The position numbers and the translations under genes were made by a program. A DNA stretch of 64,000 bases from Pseudomonas sp. 14P_8.1_Bac3. Lineage in GTDB: Bacteria > Pseudomonadota > Gammaproteobacteria > Pseudomonadales > Pseudomonadaceae. Positions 51,969 to 60,469 of this stretch are shown in pieces; the stretch's first letter is position 1, and the number at the start of each line of letters is the position of its first letter. The stretch lies in NCBI RefSeq assembly GCF_025466085.1, contig NZ_JANLOD010000006.1:62001-126000 (forward strand), read 5' to 3'. The notes beneath the pieces are model-generated. The model ran no database searches. It saw only the letters and a program-made list of their open reading frames with translations, and was not told the DNA's origin.

Positions 51969-52832
51969 CTAAGCCTGCAGTCTTAGCGCACTGATGATAA
52001 ACGCATGAAGGCTGTTGACCGCTTTAGATCCCCGAGAGGCTCGGCTACGCAGAATCGAAACGTCCATAGGTTCGATGTTTCCCAAGCCGTGCTCGCTACT
52101 CAACACCTGAAGCGATGGAGGCACGCAGCACTGCGTAATCACGGCAATCGCGAGCCCACCCTCAACCGCGGCGATCTGGCCAGCAAGGCTGGAGCTGTTG
52201 TACACCACCTTGAATTGACGCCCTTGCTTGGTCAGTGAGTCGACCGCATTAAGCCGAGCCAGGCTCGCACTTTCGTAAACGGCGATAGGCACCGGGTCTC
52301 GCCGCCAGAGTTCGAACTGCGGTGAGCCGACCCAGACCATCGGCTCCTTGAACAGATAGGTGCCGCTTTGAGGCGAGTCCCTGGACACCAGCGCAAGATC
52401 AAGATCGCCACTTCGCACACGCGGGATAAGCGCAGTCGACTGTTCACAGGTCAATTCTATTTCCACACCTGCGTAGCGCGGCGAAAAACGCTTCAGGAGC
52501 GGCGTGAGATAACGGGCCGCGTAGTCCTCCGCCACGCCAAGGCGAATGCGTCCGCTCAACTCTTCACCGTGAAACGCGGCCTGGGTCTCGGCGTGCAATG
52601 CGAGCATGCGACGGGCGTAACTCAGCAGCGTCTGGCCGTCCGCGGTCAGTTGTAGGTGCCTCGGGCCGCGATTCAACAACTGCCGGCCCAAGGCAGTCTC
52701 CAGTTTCTTCATCTGCATGCTGACGGCAGACTGCGATCGGTTGACCTCGTGCGCCGCACCGGATAGCGACCCGGCATCCACCACGGCCACGAAGCACTTG
52801 AGCCAATCGATCTGCAAATCACTGGCAGGCAT
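51969..52832 (-). CDS. LysR-family transcriptional regulator
   Basis: 287 aa from ATG 52832 (MPASDLQIDWLKCF) with GAGGAA upstream. HTH: CFVAVVDAGSLSGAAHEVN, then SQSAVSMQMKKLETALGRQL. The effector domain has GRIRLGVAEDYAARYL. It is divergent from the LysE exporter gene with a 112-bp gap, the common LysR/LysE arrangement, so it probably controls that exporter. Confidence 0.92.
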   Translation of the reverse strand: MPASDLQIDWLKCFVAVVDAGSLSGAAHEVNRSQSAVSMQMKKLETALGRQLLNRGPRHLQLTADGQTLLSYARRMLALHAETQAAFHGEELSGRIRLGVAEDYAARYLTPLLKRFSPRYAGVEIELTCEQSTALIPRVRSGDLDLALVSRDSPQSGTYLFKEPMVWVGSPQFELWRRDPVPIAVYESASLARLNAVDSLTKQGRQFKVVYNSSSLAGQIAAVEGGLAIAVITQCCVPPSLQVLSSEHGLGNIEPMDVSILRSRASRGSKAVNSLHAFIISALRLQA

Positions 52833-52944
52833 CGCTGTTCCTCTATTCGTTAATCGAATGGCTAACACAAGAATTATGCGCTTTTCATGGTAGCCGTTCA
52901 CCTCGCAAGATGCTGGCCTGACTCAACAAAATACTGGACTGATC

Positions 52945-53553
52945 ATGCCGTTTGAGACCTGGTTGCTCTATCTGATGACCTGTTGTGGCATAGCGGTGGT
53001 GCCCGGTCCCAATGCGTTGTTGGTGCTGACCCATGGCGCCATCCATGGGCGTCGGAAAACGCTGTTCACTATCACCGGCGGCGTACTCGGCTTTGCTATC
53101 GTGCTGTCGTTTTGCGCCTTGGGGTTGGGCGCACTGATCCAAGCCTCGGCCACCGGGTTCACAGTGTTGAAGGTGGGCGGCGGGCTCTACCTGATCTGGC
53201 TGGGTTTCGGGCTGTGGCGCTCGCCGCCCGTCAGTCTCGAGATGACCGGCCCTACACGCTTTCGGCCCTGGTCGCTGTTCCGCCAAGGGCTGGTCTCCGC
53301 CATTTCAAACCCCAAGGCACTGCTGCTATTCACCGCGTTCATTCCCCCCTTCCTGGATCCGCACAGAAGCATCATCGCGCAGACAGCGGCCATCGCGCTG
53401 ACCTATGCGGTCGTAGAGTTCGTCGTCGAGTATCTGGTGGCGAGCGCTGCGCACCAGGTCAGGCCCTGGCTAGCGCGAACCGGGCGCCGGTTCAATAAAG
53501 TCTGTGGCGGTTTTTTTGTACTGTTCGGCTTGGCGTTGCCCATTCATACGTGA
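52945..53553 (+). CDS. LysE/RhtB-family amino acid exporter
   Basis: 202 aa, six TM segments. Characteristic N-terminus MPFETWLLYLMTCCGIAVVPGPNALLVLTHG (shown as MPFETWLLYL and VVPGPNALLVLTHG), FRQGLVSAISNPKALLLFTA and ending FFVLFGLALPIHT. It exports amino acids or related metabolites. Unrelated to the catabolic clusters on present evidence. Confidence 0.9.
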   Translation: MPFETWLLYLMTCCGIAVVPGPNALLVLTHGAIHGRRKTLFTITGGVLGFAIVLSFCALGLGALIQASATGFTVLKVGGGLYLIWLGFGLWRSPPVSLEMTGPTRFRPWSLFRQGLVSAISNPKALLLFTAFIPPFLDPHRSIIAQTAAIALTYAVVEFVVEYLVASAAHQVRPWLARTGRRFNKVCGGFFVLFGLALPIHT

Positions 53554-53670
53554 GAGCCCGGGAACGTCATGAAGCGCTCAAAGGGGGCGACGGGCCGCAC
53601 ACTCTGGACATGGAGGGCGCGAATGCAGGGGCCCGATCTCGCGTTGCCTTGCGGCATTAAGGATAAAACC

Positions 53671-53695
53671 TATACAAGAACTACCATGACGTACA
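53671..53695. promoter_or_regulatory. Possible light-response (LitR/CarH-type) operator
   Basis: TATACA (53671-53676), 13 bp, CGTACA (53690-53695), followed by an AT-rich CAATAAAAAG stretch, 69 bp before the photolyase ATG. It resembles the paired TRTACA boxes known for LitR-type B12-dependent regulators near photolyase genes, but spacer and one base deviate. The rest of the 210-bp gap (53554-53763) shows no gene. Confidence 0.3.
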
Positions 53696-53763
53696 ATAAA
53701 AAGCGTTGTCCGTTGACGCCCATTGCCCGCACATGAATCGCAGCCTGGCGGCGAGGAATTCCA

Positions 53764-55302
53764 ATGAACAAGACTCACCGACTCTGCCTGGTCTTGGGCG
53801 ACCAGTTGTCATTTGACCTGGCCTCATTGAAGGGGCTGGATCAGCAGCGCGATACGGTTTTGCTGGTGGAGGTGATGGAGGAAGCCAGCCATGTGCCCCA
53901 TCATCCGCAAAAAATCGCATTGATCTTCAGTGCCATGCGCCATTTTGCCGAGGCGTTGCAGCAGCGTGGCATCCGCGTGCAATACGTCACGCTCGATGAC
54001 CCACAAAACAGTGGCTCGGTGCCGGGCGAGTTACGCCGCTGGCAGTCGCTGTTGCAAGCGGATGAGTTGCACCTGACAGAATGCGGTGACTGGCGCCTGG
54101 AGCAGTCGCTGAAAGACAGTGGCTTGGCGATCGAGTGGCATGCCGATGGCCGTTTTCTCTGCAGCCGACTCGAATTCGCCTCTTGGGCCGAAGGCAAAAA
54201 GCAGCTGCGCATGGAGTTTTTCTACCGTGAGATGCGGCGCAAGAGTGGTCTGTTGCTCAACGGCGACGGCAGTCCGGTCGGCGGCGCCTGGAACTTTGAT
54301 GTCGAAAACCGCAAGGCATTGCCCAAAGGCGTAAGAGCGCCCTCGCCCCTGCGCTTTCCGGCCGATGCGATCACCCGGAACGTGCTGGCGCTGGTCGCAA
54401 AAAACTTCTCCGCCCACTATGGCGCCCTCGACACGTTCGATTATCCGGTCACCCACGCCGAGGCCCAGGCTTTATGGGACTACTTCCTCGACTGGGGCTT
54501 GGCAGCGTTCGGCGACTACCAGGACGCGATGGCCAGTGATGAACCCTTCCTGTTTCATGCGCGGATCAGCGCTGCACTGAACATTGGCCTGCTGGATCTG
54601 CGTCAGCTGTGCAGCGACGTCGAGGCGGCGTATTGGGCGCACCGGATTCCACTGAACGCCGCCGAAGGCTTTATCCGCCAACTCATCGGCTGGCGTGAAT
54701 ACGTTCGGGGCGTCTACTGGCTGAAAATGCCCGACTACGCCAGCGGTAACCTGTTTGGCAACAGCAGGCCGCTTCCAGAATTCTATTGGACGGGCGAGAC
54801 AAAGATGAACTGCATGGGTCAGGCGATCGGCCAAAGTCTGAAACACGCCTATGCCCACCACATCCAGCGGCTGATGGTCACCGGCAACTTTGCGCTGCTG
54901 GCCGGCATCGCCCCGAATCAGATTTGCGAGTGGTACCTGGCGATCTACATGGACGCCTTCGACTGGGTCGAACTCCCCAATACATTGGGCATGGTCATGC
55001 ACGCCGATGGCGGTTACCTCGGCTCCAAGCCTTACTGCGCCAGTGGCCAATACATCAAGCGCATGTCTGACTACTGCCGCAACTGTGCGTACAAAGTCAG
55101 TGAAAGCACGACGGACGACGCCTGCCCTTTCAACGCCCTCTACTGGCATTTCCTGATGCGTCACCGCGACCTGCTGCGTAGCAACCAGCGCATGGGCATA
55201 GTCTACAAAAACCTCGACCGGATGACTGAACCCAAGCAGCAAGCGCTGTGGGATCGGGGACAAAAACTGCTCGCCAAACTCGACGCAGGTCAGTCGTTTT
55301 GA
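53764..55302 (+). CDS. Cryptochrome/photolyase-family protein, FeS-BCP (PhrB-like) type
   Basis: 512 aa. N-terminal Rossmann-like domain of photolyase-related proteins (LCLVLGDQLSFDLASLKGL), central and C-terminal helical FAD domain. The C-terminal Cys residues of the iron-sulfur group are present: IAPNQICEWYLAIYMDAFDW, GSKPYCASGQYIKRMSDYC, RNCAYKV and ACPFNALYWHFL, so a 4Fe-4S cluster is expected as in Agrobacterium PhrB, a (6-4) photolyase. It repairs UV lesions with light. Confidence 0.93.
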   Translation: MNKTHRLCLVLGDQLSFDLASLKGLDQQRDTVLLVEVMEEASHVPHHPQKIALIFSAMRHFAEALQQRGIRVQYVTLDDPQNSGSVPGELRRWQSLLQADELHLTECGDWRLEQSLKDSGLAIEWHADGRFLCSRLEFASWAEGKKQLRMEFFYREMRRKSGLLLNGDGSPVGGAWNFDVENRKALPKGVRAPSPLRFPADAITRNVLALVAKNFSAHYGALDTFDYPVTHAEAQALWDYFLDWGLAAFGDYQDAMASDEPFLFHARISAALNIGLLDLRQLCSDVEAAYWAHRIPLNAAEGFIRQLIGWREYVRGVYWLKMPDYASGNLFGNSRPLPEFYWTGETKMNCMGQAIGQSLKHAYAHHIQRLMVTGNFALLAGIAPNQICEWYLAIYMDAFDWVELPNTLGMVMHADGGYLGSKPYCASGQYIKRMSDYCRNCAYKVSESTTDDACPFNALYWHFLMRHRDLLRSNQRMGIVYKNLDRMTEPKQQALWDRGQKLLAKLDAGQSF

Positions 55303-55317
55303 AGGACTGACTTCATC

Positions 55318-55344
55318 GGCGGGAGCATTGCAGGTACTCCCGCC
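55318..55344. terminator. Hairpin after the photolyase gene
   Basis: GGCGGGAG / CTCCCGCC, an 8-bp perfect stem with an 11-nt loop, between the photolyase (+) and the AraC fragment (-). It could serve both strands. Confidence 0.55.
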
Positions 55345-55355
55345 TTCCCCTGGGT

Positions 55356-55799
55356 TCAGACCGCCGCATAACTATCCACTACCCGCCGATACTGGCTGGG
55401 TGAAGCGCCAATATGCTGACGGAAAAACCGGGTGAAATGACCTTGCTCAGAGAACCCGAGATTCTCCGACAACAGGCCCAAGGTTCCACTGCGTTCACGC
55501 TCCAGCCAGGCAAAAGCCCGGCGCATGCGCGCATCGTTCAGCAGCAGTGTCGGGGTCATGCCGGTATCTTTCTTGAACAGCGCAAAGAAGTGCGCTCGAG
55601 ACAGACCACACGCCCGCGCGGCGTTATCGATCGGGTTTGAATCATCGAGGTGCTCAAGCAACCAGGCGGTGCCACGGCGTACGCGCAATTCGCACTGACG
55701 CCCCACGTGATTGTCGAAACCGAGAGCCTCGATGGCATTCGCCATACCACCGAGGTGTGGCACCAGGGCGAATTGCGCGAACGCCTGGCACGCCACCAT
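55356..55799 (-). pseudogene. AraC-family regulator, N-terminally truncated
   Basis: 147 codons covering a linker (LRVRRGTAWLLEHLDDSNPI) and a complete double-HTH AraC domain (ARACGLSRAHFFALFKKDTGM, LGFSEQGHFTRFFRQHIGASPSQYRR). AraC proteins of this type normally carry about 150 further N-terminal residues for ligand binding. Only 131 bp separate this frame from the next gene and no matching frame is visible there. Either it is a remnant or a stand-alone DNA-binding protein; the first is more likely. Confidence 0.65.
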
Positions 55800-55930
55800 G
55801 GGACCAATGTTAGACGCTGCAAACCAACAAGGTGTTTGAACTTGATCGTAACGGGCAGACGACGACGCTTTGATTCAGGCCTGGCGGATCTGGACCGGCG
55901 CGCTGCGACTGATCGCTGACACTGCCCTGA

Positions 55931-56887
55931 TCACCCAATCACCCTCACATACACCGCCCGATCAACATTCCCCCCCGACAGAATCACCCCGACCTTTTTC
56001 CCCTCCATCACGCCACGCTCCTGAATAAGCGCCGCCAATGCCGCCGCCCCTGCCCCCTCAGCCAGGTTATGGGTATCGGTGTAATACACACGCATGGCCT
56101 CGGCAATCTGGCCATCGTTGACCGCCACGATGCGCGCCGCACCCGCTGCGTAGATGGCGAAGGCTTCGGGAATCGGTTTGCGCACCGCGAGGCCGTCGGC
56201 AAAGGTATTCGCCGAAGGGGTTTCGCAGAGGTTGCCGGTTTCAAACGATAACTTGGCCGCCGCAGCCTCCGTGGAGACCACGCCCACCACCTGCGTCTTC
56301 AGGCCCAGCGCATCGCGGGCAGCGATGACCGCGCAAATCCCCGAGCCGCAGCCGATCGGCACGTAGACGGTATCGAGGTCCGGCGCCGCGGTGAACAGCT
56401 CCAGCGCATAGGTGGATACGCCTTTGACCAGCTCGGTGTGGAACGGTGGCACCAGGTAGAGGTCCTGCGCTTGCGCCAGGCGCGCGGCCTGTTCACGGGC
56501 TTCATCGAAGTCGCGGCCATACTCGACCACTTCGCCGCCGAAGCCGCGCATGGCGTTGTTCTTTTCTACCGAATTGCCTTCCGGGACGACGATCAATGCG
56601 CGCAAGCCCAGTGCGCTGGCCGCCAGGGCCAGGCTCTGGCCATGGTTGCCGCGGGTGGCGGTGACAATGCCTTTCACGCCAGGGTGTTCGCGTTTGAGCC
56701 AGTGCATGAAGGTAATGCCACCGCGCACTTTGAACGCACCGGTCGGGGTGTGGTTTTCATGTTTGACCCACACCGTGCAGCCCAACCGCTCAGCCAGCAA
56801 CGGCCAGGCGTACTGAGCGGTGGCGGGCATGACCTGGTAAACCTGGCGAGCCGCTTGTTCGATATCGTCGCGTGTCAGGGTGTACAT
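55931..56887 (-). CDS. Threonine/serine dehydratase-like PLP enzyme
   Basis: 318 aa from ATG 56887 with AAGGAGA upstream. Fold type II PLP enzyme: PLP-lysine in HTPTGAFKVRGGITF, TRGNHGQSLALAA, phosphate loop PIGCGSGICAVIA, and the final VILSGGNVDRAVYV. Members deaminate threonine or serine; the hydroxyectoine dehydratase EutB is a related alternative, but no ectoine genes are nearby. It is divergent from the AraC gene at 56994, its likely regulator. Confidence 0.88.
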   Translation of the reverse strand: MYTLTRDDIEQAARQVYQVMPATAQYAWPLLAERLGCTVWVKHENHTPTGAFKVRGGITFMHWLKREHPGVKGIVTATRGNHGQSLALAASALGLRALIVVPEGNSVEKNNAMRGFGGEVVEYGRDFDEAREQAARLAQAQDLYLVPPFHTELVKGVSTYALELFTAAPDLDTVYVPIGCGSGICAVIAARDALGLKTQVVGVVSTEAAAAKLSFETGNLCETPSANTFADGLAVRKPIPEAFAIYAAGAARIVAVNDGQIAEAMRVYYTDTHNLAEGAGAAALAALIQERGVMEGKKVGVILSGGNVDRAVYVRVIG

Positions 56888-56993
56888 GAGCCGTCTCCTT
56901 GAGGTTTTTTCCCAGTCTAGGCAGAAGCGCCACCCGTTGGCTTTCAAAAAACTGACCTGACTTTTGCCCCGCCTCCCCCTTACTATGGTGCTC

Positions 56994-57794
56994 ATGAGCC
57001 ATCGAAATCGCCCGCAGCCACCGCTTAAAGCCGAACCGGTCCGCCGCGTCGAAGCCGGCCCGTGGGCGATCGAGTTGTTGCCCGGTTCGGCCTACGCGAC
57101 CCGCTATGTCGCGAGCCATCCGGCGATCGGCTTTGCCTTCGACAGCCAGCGAGGTGTGCATGCCATCGGCAGCGACCGGGTGCAGCCGTTCGTGGCGACG
57201 CCTAACAGCCTGGCGTTCGTCCCGGTGGGTTGTGATGTGTTGTCCGAGTCGTCCAGCGGCGGCGAATACCTGCGAGTCGTGCACACGCAGGGCATGGAAC
57301 TGATCGGCGACCGGGCCTTCAACAATCGCATCGATCCACAGGCCAGCCTCCTTGCGCTGCGAATGCGCAGTGCGCTGTTGCGTGGCTCGGTGGATGACGA
57401 TTGGGAGGCGTGGGCACTCGCGTTGACCGAACGCGCGCAGGATCACCAAGCCTTGTCGGCATCGTCCCGAAGTTCAATCACCGCCAGCCGCCTGCACCTG
57501 CTCGATGAGTTCATCGACGCTGGCCTTGAGGGTCCGCTGAGTGTGCAGGCGATGGCGGGATTGCTGGAGTTGTCCGAAGGATTTTTCATGCGTGCGTTCA
57601 AGCAGGCGACGGGCAAAAGCCCGCACAGTTACCTGATCGACCGACGCCTGGCCAAGGCCCGTGCGCTGCTGCGCGACTCAACCGCCAGCCTGTCGCAGAT
57701 CGCGCTCGCCTGCGGCTTCAACTCCCAGGCGCACATGGCCACCGCCTTCAAGCAACGCCTTGGCGTGAGCCCGGCGCAACTGCGCAAAGGTTAG
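56994..57794 (+). CDS. AraC-family transcriptional regulator
   Basis: 266 aa from ATG 56994 (ATG 56985 is possible; neither has a clear RBS). N-terminal cupin-like sensing half and C-terminal double HTH (MAGLLELSEGFFMRAFKQATG, then ACGFNSQAHMATAFKQRLGVSP). It is divergent from the dehydratase gene, with promoters in the 106-bp gap. Its stop overlaps the convergent methionine aminopeptidase gene by 4 bp. Confidence 0.88.
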   Translation: MSHRNRPQPPLKAEPVRRVEAGPWAIELLPGSAYATRYVASHPAIGFAFDSQRGVHAIGSDRVQPFVATPNSLAFVPVGCDVLSESSSGGEYLRVVHTQGMELIGDRAFNNRIDPQASLLALRMRSALLRGSVDDDWEAWALALTERAQDHQALSASSRSSITASRLHLLDEFIDAGLEGPLSVQAMAGLLELSEGFFMRAFKQATGKSPHSYLIDRRLAKARALLRDSTASLSQIALACGFNSQAHMATAFKQRLGVSPAQLRKG

Positions 57795-58579
57795 ATGGCA
57801 GGGTATTCATCGAGCGTGTCAGGCCAGGCCGACAGCACCTGAAAACCGTCTTCGGTGACCGCGACCATGTGCTCCCACTGCGCCGACAGTGAGTTGTCCC
57901 GGGTGACGACCGTCCAGCCGTCGGCCAGGGTTTTGACGTGGCGCTTGCCCGCATTCAGCATCGGCTCGATGGTGAAAATCATGCCGGCCTTCAGCTTCAG
58001 TCCTTGCCCCGGATAGCCGTAATGCAAGATCTGCGGTTCATCGTGATAGACCTTGCCGATCCCGTGACCGCAGTACTCGCGCACAACGCTGAAGCCGTCC
58101 CTTTCCGCGACCGTTTGAATGGCATGACCGATATCGCCCAATGTGGCGCCGGGGCGCACGACGCGAATACCGGCGCACATGGCTTCGTAGGTGGTCTTGA
58201 CCAGACGTCTGGCCTCCGGGCTCGGCTCGCCGACGAAGTACATGCGACTGGTGTCGCCATACCAACCGTCCTTTTTCACCGCGATGTCGATGTTCACGAT
58301 ATCGCCATCCTGCAGCACGGCGGCCGAAGGCAGACCATGACAAACCACCTGGTTGACCGAGGTCAGCACGGTTTTCGGGTAGCCGAGATAGCCGATGTTG
58401 CCCGGAATGGCTTTCTGCACGTTGACGATGTAGTCGTGGCAGAGCCGATCCAGTTCATCGGTGGTCACCCCGGCTTTCACATGGGGGGCGATCATGGCCA
58501 GCACCTCGGCCGCCAGCGCTCCGGCAGCGCGTGACTTGGCGATTTCCGCCGGGGTCTTGATCGGGACGTTCACCTTCAT
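57791..58579 (-). CDS. map: Type I methionine aminopeptidase
   Basis: 262 aa. All five metal ligands of the family are visible: the two Asp residues in NIDIAVKKDGWYGDTSRMY, His in GHGIGKVYHDE, Glu in FTIEPMLNAG and Glu in QWEHMVAVTEDG; the substrate His is in VVCHGLPSA. It removes N-terminal Met from new proteins. The housekeeping map gene of Pseudomonas normally sits by rpsB, so this is probably an additional copy. It overlaps the ParD-like gene by 4 bp on the same strand. Confidence 0.93.
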   Translation of the reverse strand: MKVNVPIKTPAEIAKSRAAGALAAEVLAMIAPHVKAGVTTDELDRLCHDYIVNVQKAIPGNIGYLGYPKTVLTSVNQVVCHGLPSAAVLQDGDIVNIDIAVKKDGWYGDTSRMYFVGEPSPEARRLVKTTYEAMCAGIRVVRPGATLGDIGHAIQTVAERDGFSVVREYCGHGIGKVYHDEPQILHYGYPGQGLKLKAGMIFTIEPMLNAGKRHVKTLADGWTVVTRDNSLSAQWEHMVAVTEDGFQVLSAWPDTLDEYPAI

Positions 58580-58842
58580 TTCCTGGCTCCGGCTGCTGCC
58601 TGACGTTGCGGGCTGGCCGAGTCGTCCGCAAGAGCGCAGAGCTTTTCCAGGTCCAGACCACCTTCCAGTTCGGCACGAATCAGCAGTCGGCAGATATCGC
58701 TGTGATCAAGGTTGGGGTGTAATTCCGCCAGCATGCCGATGCGCATCCAGTGCTCGGCCTGAGCGTTGATCGAGCGACTGAGCGCATCACTGGCGACTCG
58801 AAGGTGCTCATGCATGTCTTCTGAAATTTTAACGATACCCAT
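58576..58842 (-). CDS. ParD-like ribbon-helix-helix protein
   Basis: 88 aa from ATG 58842 (GTG 58851 is an alternative). The N-terminal part MGIVKISEDMHEHLRVASDAL followed by SINAQAEHWMRIGMLAEL is that of ParD-like RHH proteins, normally antitoxins, with an unstructured tail (SASPQRQAAAGARK). No ParE toxin gene is adjacent. Its partner by position is the methionine aminopeptidase, with which it shares a 4-bp stop/start overlap. Confidence 0.82.
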   Translation of the reverse strand: MGIVKISEDMHEHLRVASDALSRSINAQAEHWMRIGMLAELHPNLDHSDICRLLIRAELEGGLDLEKLCALADDSASPQRQAAAGARK

Positions 58843-58960
58843 GGGACCCACTATATGAAATGCATATGGATCGTATATTAGCGATTTTTAGTGTGAAATC
58901 AAATTTTCGGGATGGTGGGCTGGGCTCCTCCGCTGAAATCTGACGCTGTAGATTCTTGCA

Positions 58961-58988
58961 TTGACATATCGGTAAATGTCGATATTCT
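58961..58988 (+). promoter_or_regulatory. Promoter of the ArsR gene
   Basis: TTGACA (58961-58966, consensus), 16 bp, TATTCT (58983-58988). The predicted start is about 58995, immediately before the ATG at 58996, so the transcript may be leaderless. Confidence 0.6.
58966..58985. promoter_or_regulatory. ArsR operator site 1
   Basis: ATATCG-N8-CGATAT, a perfect 6-bp inverted repeat with central AAAT, lying between and over the -35 and -10 elements of the ArsR promoter. Two more copies lie at 59313-59332 and 59407-59426. Confidence 0.75.
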
Positions 58989-58995
58989 CGGCCTC

Positions 58996-59298
58996 ATGGA
59001 ATTACTCGAAATATTTAAAGCCCTCTCAAACCGTACACGCCTTGAAATCTTGAAAGGTTTGAAGGATCCGGCCAAGAACTTCCCTCCGCAGGATGAAGGT
59101 GACGTTCATACGGTGGGCGTCTGTGTCAGCAGTATTCAAGAAGGCGTCGGACTGTCGCAGTCAACGGTGTCCGATTATCTGGCGACGCTGCAACGAGTGG
59201 GCCTGGTCGAAGTCCGGCGCATCGGTCAGTGGACCTACTACAAGCGCAATGAAGCAAACATCCGAGTGCTTGCCGAGATCATAGGCAAAGAGCTGTAA
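58996..59298 (+). CDS. ArsR-family transcriptional regulator
   Basis: 100 aa from ATG 58996 (MELLEIFKALSNRTRLEIL). Winged HTH: SSIQEGVGLSQSTVSDYLATL, then GLVEVRRIGQWTYYKRNE. It lacks the ELCVCD-like metal-binding motif of classical ArsR; one Cys (VGVCVSS) is present, so redox or electrophile sensing is possible. It is likely to repress itself and the oxidoreductase at 59454 through three ATATCG-N8-CGATAT sites. Confidence 0.9.
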   Translation: MELLEIFKALSNRTRLEILKGLKDPAKNFPPQDEGDVHTVGVCVSSIQEGVGLSQSTVSDYLATLQRVGLVEVRRIGQWTYYKRNEANIRVLAEIIGKEL

Positions 59299-59312
59299 TT
59301 TTTTACCGCGAC

Positions 59313-59332
59313 ACATCGACAAATCCCGATAT
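59313..59332. promoter_or_regulatory. ArsR operator site 2
   Basis: ACATCG-N8-CGATAT, one mismatch to the perfect repeat at 58966-58985, 14 bp after the ArsR stop. Confidence 0.6.
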
Positions 59333-59406
59333 CCCTTTTTATCGAACCGAGGAGTGAACATGGGCTGAGTTCGTAGGGAAAGAACCGTGAATTTTTTTAC
59401 TACTGT

Positions 59407-59426
59407 ATATCGAGAAATCCCGATAT
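59407..59426. promoter_or_regulatory. ArsR operator site 3
   Basis: ATATCG-N8-CGATAT with perfect arms, 27 bp before the oxidoreductase ATG. Same core as sites 1 and 2. Confidence 0.7.
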
Positions 59427-59453
59427 CCCTTATTACCGAAACGAGGATCCATC

Positions 59454-60443
59454 ATGAAAGCGCTGATACTCACATCATTTGGCGGCCCGGAATCGTTCGA
59501 ACTTCGCGACGTGCCCAAGCCAGTACCGCACACCGGACAAGTCCTTGTCCGGGTCCACGCCACCTCCATCAATCCGCTGGATTACCAGGTGCGCCGTGGC
59601 GATTATGCCGACCTGGTGCAACTGCCAGCCATTACCGGGCATGACGTATCCGGTGTTGTCGAAGCCGTCGGGCCGGGCGTGACGACCTTCGCTCCAGGCG
59701 ATGAAGTCTGGTACACCCCACAAATATTTGACGGGCCAGGCAGTTATGCCGAGTACCACGTTGCGGCCGAAAGCATCGTCGGCAAAAAGCCGCCCTCGCT
59801 GAGCCATCTTGAGGCGGCCAGCCTGACGCTGGTCGGCGGGACCGCGTGGGAAGCACTGGTCGTGCGAGCGACGCTTAAAGTAGGAGAAAGCATTCTGGTC
59901 CATGGCGGCGCGGGAGGCGTCGGGCATGTCGCGATCCAGCTGGCAAAAGCCATGGGCGCAAGGGTGTTCACCACCGTGCGCGAAGCAAACGCAGACTTCG
60001 CCCGAAGCGTGGGGGCCGATGTGATCGTCGACTACGAAAAGGAAGATTACGTCGATGCCGTTCTACGGGAAACGGGTGGCCGCGGAGTCGATGTGGTGTT
60101 CGACACCATTGGCGGCAACACATTGTCGCGTAGCCCCGAGGTGCTCGCGCAACTCGGCCGTGTCGCCACGATCGTGGACCTTGCACAGCCTCAAAACCTC
60201 GTTCAGGCCTGGGGCAAAAACGCTAGTTATCACTTCGTGTTCACCCGACAAAACCGCGGCAAGCTGGATGAGTTGAGCGCATTGATAGCGCGGGGTCAGC
60301 TGCGACCACATGTTGGCGCCGTCTATTCCCTGGCTGACATCCCCCTGGCCCATGCGCGGCTGGAAAGTCCCAACAACGGCCTCCAGGGGAAAATCGCGAT
60401 TGCGATCGAGCCATCGGCTCATGTCGTCAGCGCGTGTCTTTAA
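59454..60443 (+). CDS. Quinone oxidoreductase-like MDR protein
   Basis: 329 aa, ATG with GAGGAT upstream. Medium-chain dehydrogenase: [20 protein letters not shown] (Zn-independent QOR type), [15 protein letters not shown], cofactor loop [17 protein letters not shown], and [13 protein letters not shown]. It reduces quinones or enones with NADPH. Its control by the ArsR protein via two operators in its leader suggests response to reactive electrophiles (inference). The antibiotic-biosynthesis-monooxygenase gene follows by 26 bp. Confidence 0.92.
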   Translation: MKALILTSFGGPESFELRDVPKPVPHTGQVLVRVHATSINPLDYQVRRGDYADLVQLPAITGHDVSGVVEAVGPGVTTFAPGDEVWYTPQIFDGPGSYAEYHVAAESIVGKKPPSLSHLEAASLTLVGGTAWEALVVRATLKVGESILVHGGAGGVGHVAIQLAKAMGARVFTTVREANADFARSVGADVIVDYEKEDYVDAVLRETGGRGVDVVFDTIGGNTLSRSPEVLAQLGRVATIVDLAQPQNLVQAWGKNASYHFVFTRQNRGKLDELSALIARGQLRPHVGAVYSLADIPLAHARLESPNNGLQGKIAIAIEPSAHVVSACL

Positions 60444-60469
60444 CCGTTTAACTCACTTCAAGGATCGCC

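Larger units (their letters stand above)
59298..59458 (+). repeat. Imperfect tandem duplication of an operator/leader segment
   Basis: Copy A (about 59298-59353) and copy B (about 59390-59458) share a T-rich block, the operator ATCGAnAAATCCCGATATCCCTT, then TTA-CGAA-CGAGGA and an ATG. In copy A the ATG at 59359 is followed by GGC TGA, an open frame of two codons with its own RBS (GAGGAG). This looks like the leader of a lost gene or a duplication during which the first start was disabled. Confidence 0.65.
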
